From: Pseudomonadota bacterium
Lineage (GTDB): Bacteria; Pseudomonadota; Alphaproteobacteria; Acetobacterales; Acetobacteraceae
DNA: 16,021 nucleotides
Assembly (NCBI GenBank): GCA_023424475.1
Contig: JAFADX010000061.1
Span: forward strand, 1-16,021
Direction: 5' to 3'
A model generated the notes under the pieces. The model did not search any database and had not been told where the DNA came from. It saw nothing but the letters and a program-made list of their open reading frames with translations. The stretch's first letter is position 1, and every line of letters starts with the position of its first letter. This document shows, piece after piece, positions 7,379 through 13,933 of this stretch. Position numbers and translations under genes: made by a program.

Positions 7379-7882
7379 ATGTCCGCCTCTCTCCAGTTGG
7401 ACCGCGACCGTTCCTCGAACCCGCTCGACATCCTCGAACAGATCATCGCCGCCAACGAATGGGCCTTCGAGCGCCGTTCCGATGGCGAGATGGCCGCCGA
7501 GGCGCCGGGGAAGTGGTGCGACTACGGCCTGCATTTCTCCTGGTCGCACGAGATCAGCGCCATGGCCTTCACCTGCGCCTTCGACATGAAGGTGCCGGCG
7601 GACCAGCGGGAGAAGCTCTACGAGCTGCTGGCCCTGGCCAATGACCGGCTCTGGATCGGCCATTTCGGGATCGAGGTCGAGGACGGGGTGCCGGTGTTCC
7701 GCCATTCCGTGCTGCTCCGCGGCTCGCCCTCGGCCTCGGCCGAGAGCCTCGAGGACATGGTCGACATCGCCATCACCGAGTGCGAGCGCTTCTTCCCGGC
7801 CTTCCAGTTCGTCCTCTGGGGCGGCAAGGCCCCGGCCGAGGCGCTCGCCGCATCCATGCTGGACTGCGTCGGCGAGGCCTGA
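7379..7882 (+). CDS. YbjN-domain protein
   Basis: This 167-residue cytoplasmic protein has the pattern of YbjN/DUF1790 proteins, which share the fold of type III secretion chaperones and act in regulation and stress in E. coli by poorly known means. Recognisable parts are an N-terminal helix NPLDILEQIIAANEWAFER (14-32), strands around CDYGLHFSWSHEISAMAFTC (47-66), FDMKVPADQREKLYELLALAND (68-89), then the strand WIGHFGIEVEDGVPVFRHSVLL (92-113) and a C-terminal helix with CERFFPAFQFVLWGG. It has a very strong AAGGAGGTG ribosome-binding site 5 nt before the ATG, so high translation is expected. The 139-bp upstream gap may hold its own promoter; I see no convincing boxes. Its exact role is unknown. 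Confidence 0.8.
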   Translation: MSASLQLDRDRSSNPLDILEQIIAANEWAFERRSDGEMAAEAPGKWCDYGLHFSWSHEISAMAFTCAFDMKVPADQREKLYELLALANDRLWIGHFGIEVEDGVPVFRHSVLLRGSPSASAESLEDMVDIAITECERFFPAFQFVLWGGKAPAEALAASMLDCVGEA

Positions 7883-7927
7883 GGGACCGGCCCGCACCCC
7901 GCCGGTGGGGCCGAGGGGCGGCCGGCG

Positions 7928-8365
7928 GTGACCACGGGGCCGGGTCCCGGCGCCCCGGGGCGGCTGTGCCTTGCCATCCGGGCCTCCCCCGCCGGTATCG
8001 CCGAGGCGCAGCCGCGCCTGCGGGGCTTCCTCGACGCCCGGGGCCTGCCCCCCCGCCTCGGCGACCGCGCCGAGCTGCTGGTCGAGGAAGCGGTCATGAA
8101 CATCGCCATGCACGGCTTCGAGGACGCCACCGGCATCGTCGTGGACCTGGCGCTGGAGGCCGGTCCGGACTCCTGCACCCTGGTCTTCGAGGACGGCGGG
8201 CGCGCCTTCGACCCCACCCGGGGGGAACTGCCCGGGCGGCCGCGCAGCCTGGCCGAGGCCGAACCCGGCGGGCTCGGCCTCGTCCTGATGCGCCGCCTGG
8301 CGCGCGAACTCGTCTATGAACGCCTGCCGGAGGGCCGCAACCGGCTGCGGGTGGTCATCGCCTGA
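7928..8365 (+). CDS. RsbW-like anti-sigma factor / serine kinase ATPase (GHKL, HATPase_c_2)
   Basis: This 145-residue protein is essentially one GHKL ATPase domain of the RsbW/SpoIIAB type, which phosphorylates an anti-sigma-factor antagonist or holds a sigma factor. The N-box is LLVEEAVMNIAMHGF (50-64; Glu54, Asn58), the ADP-contacting loop is FEDGGRAFDP (87-96; Asp89) and the glycine-rich lid is GGLGLVLMRRLARELVYER (114-132). Start is GTG 7928, 45 bp after the YbjN gene, with only a weak purine-rich site upstream. No STAS antagonist, PP2C phosphatase or sigma gene lies in the window, so its partner must be encoded elsewhere. Alternatively it may work as a stand-alone kinase. Confidence 0.83.
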   Translation: MTTGPGPGAPGRLCLAIRASPAGIAEAQPRLRGFLDARGLPPRLGDRAELLVEEAVMNIAMHGFEDATGIVVDLALEAGPDSCTLVFEDGGRAFDPTRGELPGRPRSLAEAEPGGLGLVLMRRLARELVYERLPEGRNRLRVVIA

Positions 8366-8366
8366 C

Positions 8367-8403
8367 GCCGGCAGCGCGCACCCTCCGCGCGCTTGCCGCC
8401 GGC
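8367..8403. terminator. Bulged hairpin between the ATPase gene and proC
   Basis: Directly after the TGA of the ATPase gene, arms 8367-8372/8398-8403 (GCCGGC) and 8373-8379/8387-8393 (AGCGCGC/GCGCGCT) form a 13-bp stem interrupted by a 4-nt bulge, with loop ACCCTCC. There is no T-run, so it is an atypical terminator or attenuating structure. It lies just upstream of proC, whose start lacks an obvious ribosome-binding site. Confidence 0.35.
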
Positions 8404-8427
8404 GGCCGCAGGCGGCACGGTGCCGGC

Positions 8428-9240
8428 ATGAGCGAGACCCTTCCCGACCTTCTCCTGATCGGCTGCGGCAAGATGGGCGGCGCGATGCTGTCCGGCTGGC
8501 TGGAGCGCGGCCTGTCGCGCGCCGTGGTGGTGGAACCCTTCGCCGGCGCCGCCGAGGCCTTCGCCGGGCGCGCCGCCATCGTCCCCGACGCCGCCGCGAT
8601 CCCGGACGATTTCCGGCCTGCGGCGGTGGTCTTCGCGATCAAGCCGCAGGAGGCGCCCGCCACCCTGCCGGCCTATGCACGCTTCGCCGGCGCCGGCACG
8701 CTCTTCGTCTCCATCATGGCCGGGCGTTCGGTCGCGTCCATGCGCGCCGCGCTCGGCGACCAGGCGGCGGTGGTCCGCGCCATGCCCAACACCCCGGCAG
8801 CGGTGCGGCAGGGCTTCACCGCCGCCTATGCCGCACCGGGCGTGACCGAGGCCCAGGCGGCCCTGGCCGACGCCCTGCTCCAGGCGGTGGGGGAGGTCGC
8901 CTGGGTGGCCGACGAGGACCAGATCAACCCGGTCACCGCGGTCTCCGGGGGCGGACCGGCCTACGTCTTCCTGCTCGCCGAGGTGCTGGAGAAGGCCGCG
9001 ATCGAGCAGGGCCTCCCCGCCGACCTCGCCCGCCGGATGGCGCGCGCGACGGTGGCGGGCTCGGGCGCGCTGCTCGCGGCCAGCCCCCAGGACGCGGCCG
9101 ACCTCCGCAAGGCCGTGACGAGCCCGAAAGGGACCACCGAACGGGCGCTCAACGTGCTGATGGCCCCGGACGCCTGGCCCGCGCTGATGTCGAAGGCCAT
9201 CGCCGCCGCGACCGACCGCGCGCGGGAACTGGCGGGCTGA
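8428..9240 (+). CDS. proC: Pyrroline-5-carboxylate reductase
   Basis: ProC performs the last step of proline synthesis, reducing 1-pyrroline-5-carboxylate with NAD(P)H in the cytoplasm. The 270-residue protein has the Rossmann loop LLLIGCGKMGGAMLSGWL (8-25), VVFAIKPQ (67-74), VRAMPNTPAAVRQG (116-129), and the family signature region AVSGGGPAYVFLLAEVLEKA (171-190) through RKAVTSPKGTT (227-237). The length matches E. coli ProC (269). The ATG at 8428 has no strong ribosome-binding site, but starting here gives the usual short lead into the nucleotide-binding strand. The TetR/COQ9-like gene follows after 25 bp, suggesting co-transcription. Confidence 0.96.
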   Translation: MSETLPDLLLIGCGKMGGAMLSGWLERGLSRAVVVEPFAGAAEAFAGRAAIVPDAAAIPDDFRPAAVVFAIKPQEAPATLPAYARFAGAGTLFVSIMAGRSVASMRAALGDQAAVVRAMPNTPAAVRQGFTAAYAAPGVTEAQAALADALLQAVGEVAWVADEDQINPVTAVSGGGPAYVFLLAEVLEKAAIEQGLPADLARRMARATVAGSGALLAASPQDAADLRKAVTSPKGTTERALNVLMAPDAWPALMSKAIAAATDRARELAG

Positions 9241-9265
9241 CGCCCGCCTCCCATATCGTCACGGC

Positions 9266-9874
9266 ATGAACGAGACGAAAGACGAGGCCCTGGTCGCCGC
9301 GCTCTGGCGCATCGTCGCGGCGCATGGATGGGAGGGGCTGACCCTCGGCCGCCTCGCCGGCGAATCCGGCGTGCCGGCGGCGGCCCTGCGCGAACGCTTC
9401 GCGAACCGGTTCGACGTGCTGCTCCTGCATGGCGAGGTGGTGGACCGGGCGGTGCTGGACGGCACGGTGCCGGGCCAGGGGGGCACGACGCGGGACCGCC
9501 TCTTCGACGTGCTGATGCGGCGGCTCGATGCGATGCAGCCGCACCGCGCCGGGCTCCTGCGCTTCCTGAAGGACCTGCGGCGGGAACCCGGCCTCGCCGC
9601 CCTGCTCGCACCGCACCTCGCGCGGTCCATGCGCGCCATGCTGGATGCCGCGGAGGTCGGCGGCGACGGCTGCCGCCGCCGGGCGATGGCGGTCGGGCTG
9701 GCCGGCGTCTGGCTGGCGGCCGTGCGGGGCTGGTCCGAGGACGAGAGCGAGGACCTCGCGCACACCATGGCCGCGCTCGATCGCGCCCTCGACCGGGCGG
9801 AGCAGGTCGCGCGCTCCTTCGGGCTGATGCCTGGCGGGGCGGAAGCGCCGCCGGCGGATGCCGGGGCGAACTGA
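9266..9874 (+). CDS. TetR-like / COQ9-like helix-turn-helix protein
   Basis: The 202-residue protein begins with a TetR-type DNA-binding fold (about residues 6-50: ALWRIVAAHGWEGLTLGRLA, then the recognition part SGVPAAALRERFANRFDVL). The rest is helical, with RDRLFDVLMRRLDAMQPHR (77-95) and WSEDESEDLAHTMAALDRAL (156-175). Those two blocks recall the COQ9/RpsU-type TetR-fold proteins of alphaproteobacteria, which bind lipids and assist ubiquinone synthesis, rather than a typical ligand-sensing repressor. Databases usually call such proteins TetR family. A ubiK-like gene lies 2.3 kb upstream, consistent with a COQ9 reading but not proof. The ribosome-binding site is weak; the gene follows proC by 25 bp. 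Confidence 0.7.
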   Translation: MNETKDEALVAALWRIVAAHGWEGLTLGRLAGESGVPAAALRERFANRFDVLLLHGEVVDRAVLDGTVPGQGGTTRDRLFDVLMRRLDAMQPHRAGLLRFLKDLRREPGLAALLAPHLARSMRAMLDAAEVGGDGCRRRAMAVGLAGVWLAAVRGWSEDESEDLAHTMAALDRALDRAEQVARSFGLMPGGAEAPPADAGAN

Positions 9875-9987
9875 GCGGTTACGCGAGAGACGCCGCGCGC
9901 ATCGCGCAACACGCCGTCACCAGACTTCCTGTATCGCCGCCAAGCGGTTCTGCACTACGCTCCCCCCGGCAGGATTGGGAGAACACG

Positions 9988-10431
9988 ATGTCTGATCGTT
10001 TCGGCTTCAAGCCCGACATGGACGTCTTCAAGATGCTCGCCGACTTCAAGATGCCGAACATGCCCGCGATGCCGGACATGGAGGCCCTGGCCTCGGCGCA
10101 GCGGAAGAACATCGAAGCCCTTTCCGCCGCCAATCGCGTCGCGCTCGAAGGGGCGCAGGCCGTGGCGCGCCGCCACATGGAGATCATGCAGCAATCGGTC
10201 GCAGAGATGACCGAAGCGATGAAGGAACTCGCTTCCGCCGACGCGCCGCAGGACAAGGCCGCGAAGCAGGCCGAACTCGCCAAGTCGACCTACGAGAAGG
10301 CGGTGGCGAACCTGCAGGAGATCGCGGACCTGATCCAGCGTTCGAACAGCGAGGCGATCACCCTGCTGAACAAGCGCTTCACCGAGGCGATGGACGAGGT
10401 GAAGAACCTGATGGGCAAGCAGGCGACGTAG
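9988..10431 (+). CDS. Phasin family protein
   Basis: A 147-residue phasin (Phasin_2 type), the helical amphipathic coat protein of polyhydroxyalkanoate granules. It opens with a Met/Phe/Lys-rich segment (FKMLADFKMPNMPAMPDM, 14-31), then ALASAQRKNIEALSAANRVA (33-52), the conserved phasin core motif QRKNIEAL-AANRVALEGAQAVARRH, and long helices including STYEKAVANLQEIADLI (100-116). There is no signal peptide or membrane helix. GGGAG lies 6 nt before the ATG. It is richer in Lys codons and less GC-extreme than its neighbours, as expected of a highly expressed protein. No phaC, phaA or phaB gene lies nearby. Tandem hairpins follow the stop. Confidence 0.9.
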   Translation: MSDRFGFKPDMDVFKMLADFKMPNMPAMPDMEALASAQRKNIEALSAANRVALEGAQAVARRHMEIMQQSVAEMTEAMKELASADAPQDKAAKQAELAKSTYEKAVANLQEIADLIQRSNSEAITLLNKRFTEAMDEVKNLMGKQAT

Positions 10432-10463
10432 GCCCCCCGCCGCCCGTCCTCCCTGCACGTCAT

Positions 10464-10511
10464 GGCGCCGCCAGCCGTTGCGGCGCCGTCCGGTGCGGCC
10501 CTGGCCGCACC
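10464..10511 (+). terminator. Two tandem hairpins downstream of the phasin gene
   Basis: Arms 10464-10471/10480-10487 (GGCGCCGC/GCGGCGCC, 8-nt loop) and 10492-10499/10504-10511 (GGTGCGGC/GCCGCACC, 4-nt loop) form two perfect 8-bp stems 4 nt apart, beginning 32 nt after the phasin stop. There is no T-run, so classical intrinsic termination is doubtful. They may form a Rho-assisted end or 3'-stabilising structure for an abundant mRNA. Confidence 0.45.
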
Positions 10512-10774
10512 TCCGGGGGTCGAGGATCCGGCCCGTATCGACGGACGGTGCGCCCCGGCCGGGCGGCCCGCGGAGCCGCAGCGGCGCACCGCGCCGCCCT
10601 GGCATTCGCTCCGCCCCCTGCCATTGCCCGGGCGAGTCGTCCTCCCGTCTGATGGCGCCGCGCGTCGCCGACCGGCCAACCTGCCGGCCCCGGGCGTCGC
10701 AGTGCCGCATCGCGCCCGGGACCCGGGTGGTGCGGCCTGGATCCGTTCCCGTTCTCCCTGGCTCCCGGCAACGT
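10512..10774. other. Gene-poor stretch with no supported feature
   Basis: Open frames exist on both strands because of the high GC, but their products are Pro/Arg/Ala-rich, differ in every frame and contain no recognisable motif. None has a good ribosome-binding site. I see no repeat or RNA gene here. Confidence 0.5.
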
Positions 10775-10843
10775 CTCCAGCCCTTTGTTTCTGCGGGCAT
10801 CTTCACCCGATCAGGTGATTCCACCTGATCGGGATCTGCTCTA
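10775..10843 (-). repeat. Likely dispersed alphaproteobacterial palindromic element
   Basis: On the minus strand this begins TAGAGCAGATC and contains a perfect 12-bp inverted repeat (arms 10806-10817 and 10822-10833, CCCGATCAGGTG / CACCTGATCGGG, loop of 4). It continues GTGAAGATGC and ends with AAACAAAGGGCTGGAG. From memory, many rhizobial genomes carry repeats of the same plan: TAGAGC, a palindrome, then a GATCATGCTC-like arm and AAACAAAGAGCTAGAG. The match in plan and in both ends suggests a related element, slightly decayed at the right end. The palindrome is seen directly; membership of a dispersed family is recalled, not checked. Confidence 0.6.
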
Positions 10844-10930
10844 GGAAGCGGCCCGGGCGTCGTGTTCCCGGGCATCCGCGCCCGCCGCGCCGATGGCGAG
10901 GGCAACGAGGATCGCCGCGGTCAGGTGCAT
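10841..10930 (-). CDS. Possible 29-residue exported or membrane peptide
   Basis: A minus-strand ORF runs from ATG 10930-10928 to TAG 10843-10841. It encodes 29 residues: MHLTAAILVALAIGAAGADA, then a short polar end REHDARAAS. The hydrophobic core followed by AGADA looks like a small signal peptide or membrane anchor. About 25 of 29 codons end in G or C, as in real genes of this genome, but the background is also GC-rich. The only ribosome-binding candidate (GGAAAGG) is about 11 nt upstream, which is far. The stop codon lies at the start of the palindromic element, so the element may act as its 3' end, or the ORF may be fortuitous. Confidence 0.3.
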   Translation of the reverse strand: MHLTAAILVALAIGAAGADAREHDARAAS

Positions 10931-10995
10931 GGCGCGGCCGGCCTTTCCGGGCAGCCGATGTGACGCTGGTCCGCGATGAACTCATGGCAGTGCGA

Positions 10996-11044
10996 TTTAC
11001 ACATCTTCGTCACGTTGCTACGAACCCCGCGCCCTCCCGATATC
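10996..11044 (+). promoter_or_regulatory. Candidate promoter region for prs
   Basis: This is an unusually AT-containing patch upstream of prs. TTTACA (10996-11001) and TACGAA (11019-11024) are spaced by 17 bp. A second pair, TTGCTA (11015-11020) and GATATC (11039-11044), is spaced by 18 bp. Either could serve as a -35/-10 pair, leaving a leader of about 30-45 nt. GGAG (11062-11065) is a modest ribosome-binding site about 10 nt before the ATG. Confidence 0.35.
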
Positions 11045-11075
11045 GCCAGCGCCACGGCGCCCGGAGCTCCCGGCC

Positions 11076-12008
11076 ATGAAGATCGTCGCCTGCAACAGCA
11101 ATCGTCCCCTGGCCGAGGCTGTGGCCGCCTCCTGCGGCATCCCGCTCACCAATGCCGCCGTCCGCCGCTTCGCGGACATGGAGGTCTTCGTCGAGATCCA
11201 CGAGAACGTGCGCGGCGAGGATGTCTTCGTCGTCCAGTCCACCTCGTATCCGGCGAACGACAACCTGATGGAGCTGCTGATCACGCTCGACGCGCTGCGG
11301 CGCGCCAGCGCGCGGCGCATCACGGCGGTGATCCCCTATTACGGCTATGCGCGGCAGGACCGGAAGTCGGGCTCCCGCACCCCGATCAGCGCCAAGCTGG
11401 TGGCCAACCTCATCACCGAGGCCGGCGCCGACCGCGTCCTGACCATGGATCTGCATGCCGCGCAGATCCAGGGCTTCTTCGACATCCCGGTGGACAACCT
11501 GTTCGCCGCGCCGCTCTTCGCGCGCGACATCCAGGAACGCTACGACGGCCGCGAGCTGATGATCGTCTCGCCCGATGTCGGCGGCGTGGTGCGCGCGCGC
11601 GCCATCGCGGCGCGGCTCGGCGTCGATCTCGCCATCATCGACAAGCGGCGCCCGCGCGCCGGCGTCTCCGAGGTGATGAACGTCATCGGCGAGGTCGAGG
11701 GCCGCCACTGCCTGCTGGTGGACGACATCGTCGATTCCGGCGGCACGCTGTGCAACGCCGCCGAGGCGCTGCTGAAGAACGGCGCCAAGTCGGCCGGCAT
11801 CTACGTGACGCACGGCGTCTTCTCGGGCGGGGCGGTGGCGCGAATCGGCGCCGCGCCGATCGAGATGATGACCGTGACGGATTCCATCCAGGCGACCGAG
11901 GCGGTGCGCCTGTCGCGCAACATCCGCCAGCTCACCATCGCGCCGCTGCTCGCCGAGGCGATGAAGCGGATCAGCGAGGAATCCTCGGTCTCCTCGCTGT
12001 TCAATTGA
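11076..12008 (+). CDS. prs: Ribose-phosphate pyrophosphokinase (PRPP synthetase)
   Basis: Prs makes PRPP from ribose 5-phosphate and ATP, the entry point for nucleotide, histidine and tryptophan synthesis. The 310-residue protein has the full family pattern: FADMEVFVEIHENVRGEDVF (32-51), the flexible-loop region IPYYGYARQDRK (86-97), TMDLHAAQIQGFFDIPVDNL (123-142; metal/ATP His127), SPDVGGVVRARAIA (165-178), DKRRPRAG (189-196), the PRPP loop LLVDDIVDSGGTL (213-225) and THGVFSGGA (245-253). The length is close to E. coli Prs (315). It is complete. Its stop overlaps the start of the small methyltransferase gene. Confidence 0.97.
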   Translation: MKIVACNSNRPLAEAVAASCGIPLTNAAVRRFADMEVFVEIHENVRGEDVFVVQSTSYPANDNLMELLITLDALRRASARRITAVIPYYGYARQDRKSGSRTPISAKLVANLITEAGADRVLTMDLHAAQIQGFFDIPVDNLFAAPLFARDIQERYDGRELMIVSPDVGGVVRARAIAARLGVDLAIIDKRRPRAGVSEVMNVIGEVEGRHCLLVDDIVDSGGTLCNAAEALLKNGAKSAGIYVTHGVFSGGAVARIGAAPIEMMTVTDSIQATEAVRLSRNIRQLTIAPLLAEAMKRISEESSVSSLFN

Positions 12009-12613
12009 ACGAGGAGGAGGCCGGCAGGATCGTCGGCCTCTATCGCCGCCATGCGGCCACCTGGGCGGCGGCCCGCGGCACGCGGCTCGGTGCCGAGCAG
12101 GCCTGGCTCACGGATTTCTGCGCGGCGCTGCCGCCCGGCGGCCGCGTCCTGGACCTCGGCTGCGGGCCTGGCCGGCCTATTGCCGCGCATGTCGCCGGGC
12201 TTGGCCATCCGGTCACCGGCGTCGATTCCTCGCCTGAAATGATGGCCATGGCGCGCGAGGCGCTGCCCGCGCAGGAATGGATCCTGGCGGACATGCGCGG
12301 CCTCGCGCTCGGGCGGCGCTTCGATGGCGTGCTGGCCTGGGACAGCTTCTTCCACCTGCGCCAGGACGACCAGCGCGCCATGTTCCCCGTCTTCGCCGCC
12401 CATGCGGCGCCGGGCGCCGCGCTGATGTTCACGAGCGGCCCTGCCCGGGGCATCGCCATGGGCACCCTCGGCGGGGAACCGCTGTTCCATGCGAGCCTCG
12501 CCCCCGAGGAATACCGGACCCTGCTGGCGGCGACCGGCTTTTCCGTCCTGCGCCACGTCGCCGAGGACCCCGCCTGCGGCGGCCACACGGTCTGGCTCGC
12601 GCGGCGGGGGTGA
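12005..12613 (+). CDS. Small class I SAM-dependent methyltransferase
   Basis: The 202-residue protein shows SAM motif I VLDLGCGPGRPIAAHVA (48-64), motif II VTGVDSSPEMMAMARE (70-85), the motif ILADMRGLALGRRFDGVLAW (93-112) and SFFHLRQDDQRAMF (114-127), where acidic and aromatic residues line the site. It matches the generic Methyltransf_11/25 group; the substrate is unknown. The start is TTG 12005 in a TTGA overlap with the prs stop. No in-frame ATG or GTG precedes motif I, and the N-terminal helix (EEEAGRIVGLYRRHAATWAA) is typical of this group, so TTG is credible. Translation is probably coupled to prs. Confidence 0.85.
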   Translation: MNEEEAGRIVGLYRRHAATWAAARGTRLGAEQAWLTDFCAALPPGGRVLDLGCGPGRPIAAHVAGLGHPVTGVDSSPEMMAMAREALPAQEWILADMRGLALGRRFDGVLAWDSFFHLRQDDQRAMFPVFAAHAAPGAALMFTSGPARGIAMGTLGGEPLFHASLAPEEYRTLLAATGFSVLRHVAEDPACGGHTVWLARRG

Positions 12614-12618
12614 GCGGC

Positions 12619-12653
12619 TTGCCAAGCCCCGGTGGCCGGCCGATCCTCGGCCG
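12619..12653 (+). promoter_or_regulatory. Candidate promoter and hairpin before the GST pair
   Basis: TTGCCA (12619-12624) and GATCCT (12642-12647), 17 bp apart, could be a weak promoter for the GST genes. The -35 lies inside the palindrome GGCTT-GCC-AAGCC (12616-12628), a possible operator. The -10 lies within a 7-bp hairpin (arms 12637-12643 and 12647-12653). A GGAAGGA ribosome-binding site precedes the GST start. Confidence 0.28.
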
Positions 12654-12692
12654 CGACTGTCGCCCCAGGGCGGAACGGAAGGACGTCGAAGC

Positions 12693-13310
12693 ATGAAGCT
12701 CTACTACTCGCCCGGTGCCTGCTCGATCGGCATCCACGTGCTGCTCGAGGAGATCGGCGCGCCCTACGAGGCGGTCCTCGTGAACCTGCGCGAAGGCGCG
12801 CAGTTCAAGCCGGAGTTCGCCGGCGTGAACCCGAAGTCCAAGGTGCCGGCCCTCGAGCGCGACGACGGCTCGGTCCTGACCGAATACCCGGCCATCGCCT
12901 TCTGGCTCGCCTCCCGCTTCCCGACCGCCGCGCTGATGCCCTCGGGCATGGATGCGCAGGCACGGGCGCTGGAATGCACCGACTATTGCGTCGCGACTCT
13001 GCACATGCAGGGCTTCTCCCGCATGTTCCGCCCCGTGAACTTCGCGCCCTCCGAAGGCGACCACGAGGCCGTGAAGGCCCGCGGCGCCGAGATCTTCCAG
13101 CGCGGCCTCGCGCTGATGGACAAGGCGCTCGACGGCAGGGACTGGCTGGTCGGCACCTATTCCTTCGCGGATTCCGCGCTGTTCTACGTCTCCTTCTGGT
13201 GGAACGGGCGGATGGGCCGGGAACTGCCAGGCAATGTCGCGGCGCATTACGCGCGCATGCAGGCGCGCCCTGCGGTCCAGCGGACCCTCAAGGCGGAGGG
13301 ACTGGCCTGA
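12693..13310 (+). CDS. Glutathione S-transferase family protein, beta-class-like (copy 1)
   Basis: A 205-residue soluble GST. The thioredoxin-like N-domain starts MKLYYSPGACSIGIHV, with Cys10 at the position used by beta-class bacterial GSTs. The cis-Pro loop is NPKSKVPAL (46-54), and the glutathione-contacting DDGSVLTEYPAI follows (57-68). The helical C-domain has LHMQGFSRMFRP (103-114; His104 near the beta-class catalytic His) and SFADSALFYVSFWW (157-170). It conjugates or transfers glutathione in detoxification or redox repair; the substrate is unknown. It is a tandem paralogue of the next gene, with about 70% identity over the first 73 residues. The two genes overlap by 1 nt. Confidence 0.92.
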   Translation: MKLYYSPGACSIGIHVLLEEIGAPYEAVLVNLREGAQFKPEFAGVNPKSKVPALERDDGSVLTEYPAIAFWLASRFPTAALMPSGMDAQARALECTDYCVATLHMQGFSRMFRPVNFAPSEGDHEAVKARGAEIFQRGLALMDKALDGRDWLVGTYSFADSALFYVSFWWNGRMGRELPGNVAAHYARMQARPAVQRTLKAEGLA

Positions 13311-13933
13311 TGAAGCTGTTCTATTCGCCGGGTGCCTGCTCGGTCGGCATCCACGTCGTCCTCGAGGAACTGGGCAAGCCCTACGAGCTTTCGCTCGTCG
13401 CGCTGAAGGACGGCGCGCAATACAAGCCGGACTACATGGCGATCAACCCGAAGTCCAAGGTGCCGGCGCTGCTGCGCGACGACGGCAGCCTGCTGACGGA
13501 ATTCCCCGTCATCGCCATGTGGCTCGCCAGGGCGAACCCGGAGGCGAAGCTCGCGCCCACCGACCTCGAGGGCGGGACGCGCTGCGCCGAGATGCTCGAC
13601 TATGTCTGCGGCACCATCCATCCGCAGGGCTTCACGCGGCAGTTCCGCGCCGCCAGCTTCACCCCGCGCGAGGAGGACCAGCCCAGGGTCGTCGAGCAGG
13701 GCAAGGCACTCGCCGCGCGCTACTTCGACACGCTGGAGAAGGGCTGGGCCGGCGGCACCTGGGTGCTGCCCTCGGGCTATTCGGTCGCCGACGCCGCGCT
13801 CTTCTTCGTCGAGTACTGGGCGACGCGGCGCTCGGGCATGACGCTGCCGCCGCATCTCGACGCGCACCTCAAGGCGATGCTGGCGCGGCCGGCCGTGCAG
13901 CGGGCCCTGGCGCAGGAGGGGCTGGCGGCTTGA
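13310..13933 (+). CDS. Glutathione S-transferase family protein, beta-class-like (copy 2)
   Basis: The 207-residue paralogue of the preceding gene keeps Cys10 (MKLFYSPGACSVGIHV), NPKSKVPALLRDDGS (46-60) and LLTEFPVIAMWLA (61-73). The C-domain differs more: CGTIHPQGFTRQFR (100-113; His104 kept), GTWVLPSGYSVADAALFF (149-166) and ARPAVQRALAQEGLAA at the end. The start ATG shares a base with the stop of copy 1 (TGATG). Conserved active-site parts in both copies, with changes concentrated in the C-domain where the electrophile binds, suggest that the copies diverged in substrate rather than one decaying. Its stop overlaps the RidA-like start. Confidence 0.92.
   Translation: MKLFYSPGACSVGIHVVLEELGKPYELSLVALKDGAQYKPDYMAINPKSKVPALLRDDGSLLTEFPVIAMWLARANPEAKLAPTDLEGGTRCAEMLDYVCGTIHPQGFTRQFRAASFTPREEDQPRVVEQGKALAARYFDTLEKGWAGGTWVLPSGYSVADAALFFVEYWATRRSGMTLPPHLDAHLKAMLARPAVQRALAQEGLAA

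Noticed and set aside
7886..7906. Short 6-bp hairpin after the YbjN gene
   Set aside because: A short stem of this kind is expected by chance at this GC content, and no T-run follows.
10460..10828. Open frames of 103-118 codons in the post-phasin gap
   Set aside because: Pro/Arg/Ala-rich products on both strands, with no ribosome-binding site or motif, and mutually overlapping.
10976..12004. Long plus frame upstream of, and fused to, the small methyltransferase
   Set aside because: It is the out-of-frame shadow of prs. The methyltransferase domain begins only after the prs stop, so no fusion protein is claimed.
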